Source of the DNA: Calliopsis andreniformis
Lineage: Eukaryota; Arthropoda; Insecta; Hymenoptera; Andrenidae
Assembly (NCBI RefSeq): GCF_051401765.1
Contig: NC_135073.1
Span: 2,604,001 to 2,668,000, forward strand
Direction of reading: 5' to 3'
Length of the DNA: 64,000 nt
In this document: in pieces, positions 61,901 through 64,000 of the stretch
Layout of the letters: the number at the start of each line of letters is the position of its first letter
Numbering within the stretch: position 1 is the stretch's first letter
The notes under the pieces: model-generated
Database searches by the model: none
What the model was told of the DNA's origin: nothing
What the model saw: the letters and a program-made list of their open reading frames with translations, nothing else
Translations under genes and position numbers: made by a program

Positions 61901-62860
61901 CACTACAATTTGCTACAGCAATGTGAAGATTAAAAGAGGAACTAGTAGGACTTAGATCACTTAGGTGACATAGTAAAATTTATGTGAAAAGTTTTTTTCA
62001 TGATTAATTTAAAAGTCATCCTATTGATCAATTAATCAATTAATTAATCGTATGTTCAATAGAAAATATGTTTATATAGTTATTTATTCGTCGCAATTGA
62101 TAGTAATAAGGTACATATTTACGTCAACGAAACAAAAAATATACAAAATATTTGAAAAAAAAAAGAAATATAAAAAATTGTGTACTATAATAATGTTTCT
62201 CATTTTTAAAAATTGACTGTTCCCTAAATGTAAAAAAATTGTTAACAAAAGCTTTGCTTACACTGCGTGTATACGCCTATATACATACTAAATTTGAATA
62301 ACAAATTTATAAATACTTTATGTACATATAGTAGTGTAATAAATAAGTTATTTAAAGGAAAATCAATATATTTTTCGAGAGACGAAAAAATAAAAAAATA
62401 TCTTTTAATACTTTATTACAATTAAACAAATATATATAACTATAAATAATTTTCGATGAAACAATGTTTCTTTTTCATCATAATTAGCATTTTGTATTAA
62501 TAAAGACATAAAGATATTAAGACAAAAATTTCAATTTGACACCTGGTAATACTTAAAGACTTAAAAGAATGTTAAAAACCGTAAAAATGTTTAAACAGTG
62601 TTGTCAAATGTACTTTATAATTGTAGCGGTGGCAGTAATAATTCTCCACTGCTAAATAGAAGATTTCAACGTAATTAAGGCGCAGCGTATTACTTATCTT
62701 GCGTTGAAAACAGTTTCATGTGTTCACTAGATACCTAACCTGGCAGCCTGGCACATTCAATGACCCACAGTAATTCTAACGTGGCTGTTGTCACATATGT
62801 TTCAAAACGCGTGATCATGGCTGAAGAGTGATGATATTTGTTGATAAAATATACCAGTGT
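55950..62860. other. Intergenic DNA between Hsc70 and malectin (about 7 kb)
   Basis: The two genes are head to head. The DNA is AT-rich with many short frames but no recognisable protein. A hAT-like end lies at about 58692-58780. Alternating TACATA/TATACA words are frequent around 59.5-60.4 kb. A patch of more balanced composition near 56040-56300 and one near 61340-61500 show no coding signal. Confidence 0.6.
58692..58780 (+). mobile_element. hAT-like transposon end fragment
   Basis: CAGTGGCGTCAAACAGGCTA followed by GCGGGCCCCATGTGGCCCAC has the form CAG-x-GGCGTCAAAC plus GGGCC-rich subterminal DNA seen at the ends of many hAT non-autonomous elements. Its GC content contrasts sharply with the flanks. 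The matching other end was not found, so it appears truncated. Confidence 0.45.
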
Positions 62861-62869
62861 GTAATGACT

Positions 62870-63087
62870 TGAATTCGGTTAAACAAGACTAGAATTTTAT
62901 TTCATTGAACAACGTGCGAATTTTTTCGCAATTAATACTAACGTGTTGCTGGCTTTAAATGTTTTTCTACGCTACGTGTCCGCGTATAACCTCACTTTCC
63001 GGTAAAAAGAAATTTAGAAAGTGCAAGTTATGATTATATTGTCATTTGGGGAAACTTAAATATCTGCTTCATTGTGTAATAATAAAA
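62870..63087 (+). promoter_or_regulatory. Probable malectin promoter and 5' UTR
   Basis: DNA just upstream of the malectin ATG contains an ETS-type TTTCCGG (62996-63002) and CpG-bearing sequence (GCTACGTGTCCGCG near 62970). No TATA box is obvious. The transcription start cannot be fixed. Confidence 0.35.
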
Positions 63088-63444
63088 ATGACGTCAGGAT
63101 GGAAACTACACCCACTGACAGTATTAACATTGTTGTTTGCTATCTGTGTGCAAAGCTTCCAGAGTTTGGAGGTGATATATGCAATAAATGCTGGAGGAGA
63201 AGCACACACTGACAGTTATGGTATTCGGTACCTTAAAGATCCATTAATGAATAAAGTTGGAACAGCATCGGATTATGGAAAACAATTAATTATTGGTAGA
63301 GTAAATGCTATCGATCAAATACTTTATCAGACTGAGCGTTACCATCATAGTACCTTTGGATATGATATTCCAATCAGTGAAGATGGAGATTATGTTATGA
63401 TATTAAAGTTTTGTGAAGTTTATTTTAATTCTCCTAATATGAAG
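63088..63444 (+). CDS. Malectin, first coding exon (rest off the window)
   Basis: Malectin is an ER membrane-anchored lectin that binds diglucosylated N-glycans on new glycoproteins and works with ribophorin I in quality control. The exon codes 119 residues from ATG 63088 and ends K|V at donor GTAATA. A hydrophobic signal peptide (about residues 9-25) leads into the malectin domain: [40 protein letters not shown] and [17 protein letters not shown], then [15 protein letters not shown]. The YQTERY and FxEVYF blocks match the vertebrate protein closely. An open frame runs 14 codons further upstream but lacks ATG (only TTG), so 63088 is the start. The human protein continues with VFDVRLNGH at the next exon; no such exon is visible up to 64000. 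Confidence 0.92.
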
Positions 63445-64000
63445 GTAATATTTTATAAACATTTTTATTTAAAAATTGTAACTCTTATAGTTTTATGATA
63501 CAATTATAAGAAAACAAGACATTTTTAGAGATGATCTTTGATGTTTACACTATTATTCACTTTATAGAAATCAAAATTAATAATAGTATCCGTTGCCAAA
63601 TCTATTACATGTACAAATATCTTTTTTGAAATTATTATAATTAGATTCTTATTTATCTTATTTGTAATTTTAATTTAAAATTAAGTCTTATATTCAAATA
63701 AAAATTTTTATTGTGATTATAATTAAAGTAATAAAATAGAATCAATGATTGAAATATACCAATTTTCAAGTTATGTTCAAAATATTTCAATAAAAAATTT
63801 AAATGAATGTATGTCTTTATATTAAAAATTTAGTTTATAACTTAAGACTATTGTCCTTATAGCTAAAAAAACATTATCTGGAAAGCATACAGATGTAATA
63901 AATATATGTTACAATATTTTAAAGAAGGATAGGGAAACTCAAGTAGATGAAATATTGAAACATATATTTGTTATGCTCTGTATACTAAAAGTATTAGAAT
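63445..64000 (+). other. Malectin intron, running off the window
   Basis: AT-rich DNA after the donor at 63445. No sequence resembling the rest of the malectin domain was found. Confidence 0.75.

Noticed and set aside
63046..63087. Earlier TTG start for malectin
   Set aside because: Animal nuclear genes rarely start at TTG, and the ATG at 63088 directly precedes the signal peptide.
1..64000. CRISPR arrays, rRNA, tRNA and bacterial-type operons
   Set aside because: No regularly spaced direct repeats, no tRNA-like T-loop with matching acceptor stem, and no rRNA-like blocks were seen; the genes are spliced eukaryotic genes.

Overview
This 64 kb window is nuclear DNA of an insect, most likely a hymenopteran (bee-, wasp- or ant-like). 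It is very AT-rich, its genes are split by GT-AG introns, intron and intergenic DNA is full of short decayed DNA transposons, and the deduced proteins closely resemble insect families remembered from Drosophila. No database search was possible, so the order is an inference. I see no bacterial operon, CRISPR array, rRNA or tRNA gene.

Four protein-coding genes are supported. (1) 1-28016, minus strand: a dopamine transporter (DAT/fumin-type SLC6 sodium- and chloride-coupled transporter). Nine coding exons give about 521 residues, and the last exon(s) lie beyond the left edge. Its introns are large (up to 15.7 kb) and hold several transposons plus GC-richer islands that may be regulatory. Two GC-rich, promoter-like islands with good minus-strand splice donors (ending at 31421 and about 43385) are candidate 5' UTR exons and promoters. 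(2) 45640-51170, plus strand: a complete RING-finger protein of the RNF10 family, 12 exons and 723 residues, with every splice phase matching. (3) 52638-55608, minus strand: a complete cytosolic heat shock cognate 70 (Hsc70-4-like, 647 residues, ending in EEVD). It has a 5' UTR intron and a promoter with TATA box, two inverted CCAAT boxes and a perfect three-unit heat-shock element. It converges tail to tail with RNF10. (4) 63088 to beyond the right edge, plus strand: the first coding exon (119 residues) of malectin, an ER carbohydrate-binding protein.

The rest is introns and intergenic DNA. The clearest structures are inverted-repeat elements: a TA-flanked element at 8634-9537; a foldback element with arms over 300 bp at 14559-15682, nested inside a wider inverted-repeat bracket at 14036-17166; a small element at 17168-17361; a hAT-like element at 30264-30558; a hairpin family at 33808-34247 with relatives near 24.3 and 37.9 kb; a 1.05 kb foldback at 38326-39379; and a piggyBac-like MITE with TTAA flanks at 46529-46810. 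A LINE-type RNase H remnant lies at 31103-31252 and a hAT end at about 58692. One unexplained exon-like open stretch, 10686-11027 on the plus strand inside a DAT intron, may belong to a nested gene or a decayed copy.

The genes have no obvious shared pathway: dopamine re-uptake at the nerve terminal, ubiquitin ligation, cytosolic protein folding, and ER glycoprotein quality control. The window looks like ordinary insect chromosome. I found no convincing new biological system; the leads worth checking are the nested exon-like island, the two candidate DAT promoters, and the foldback elements.
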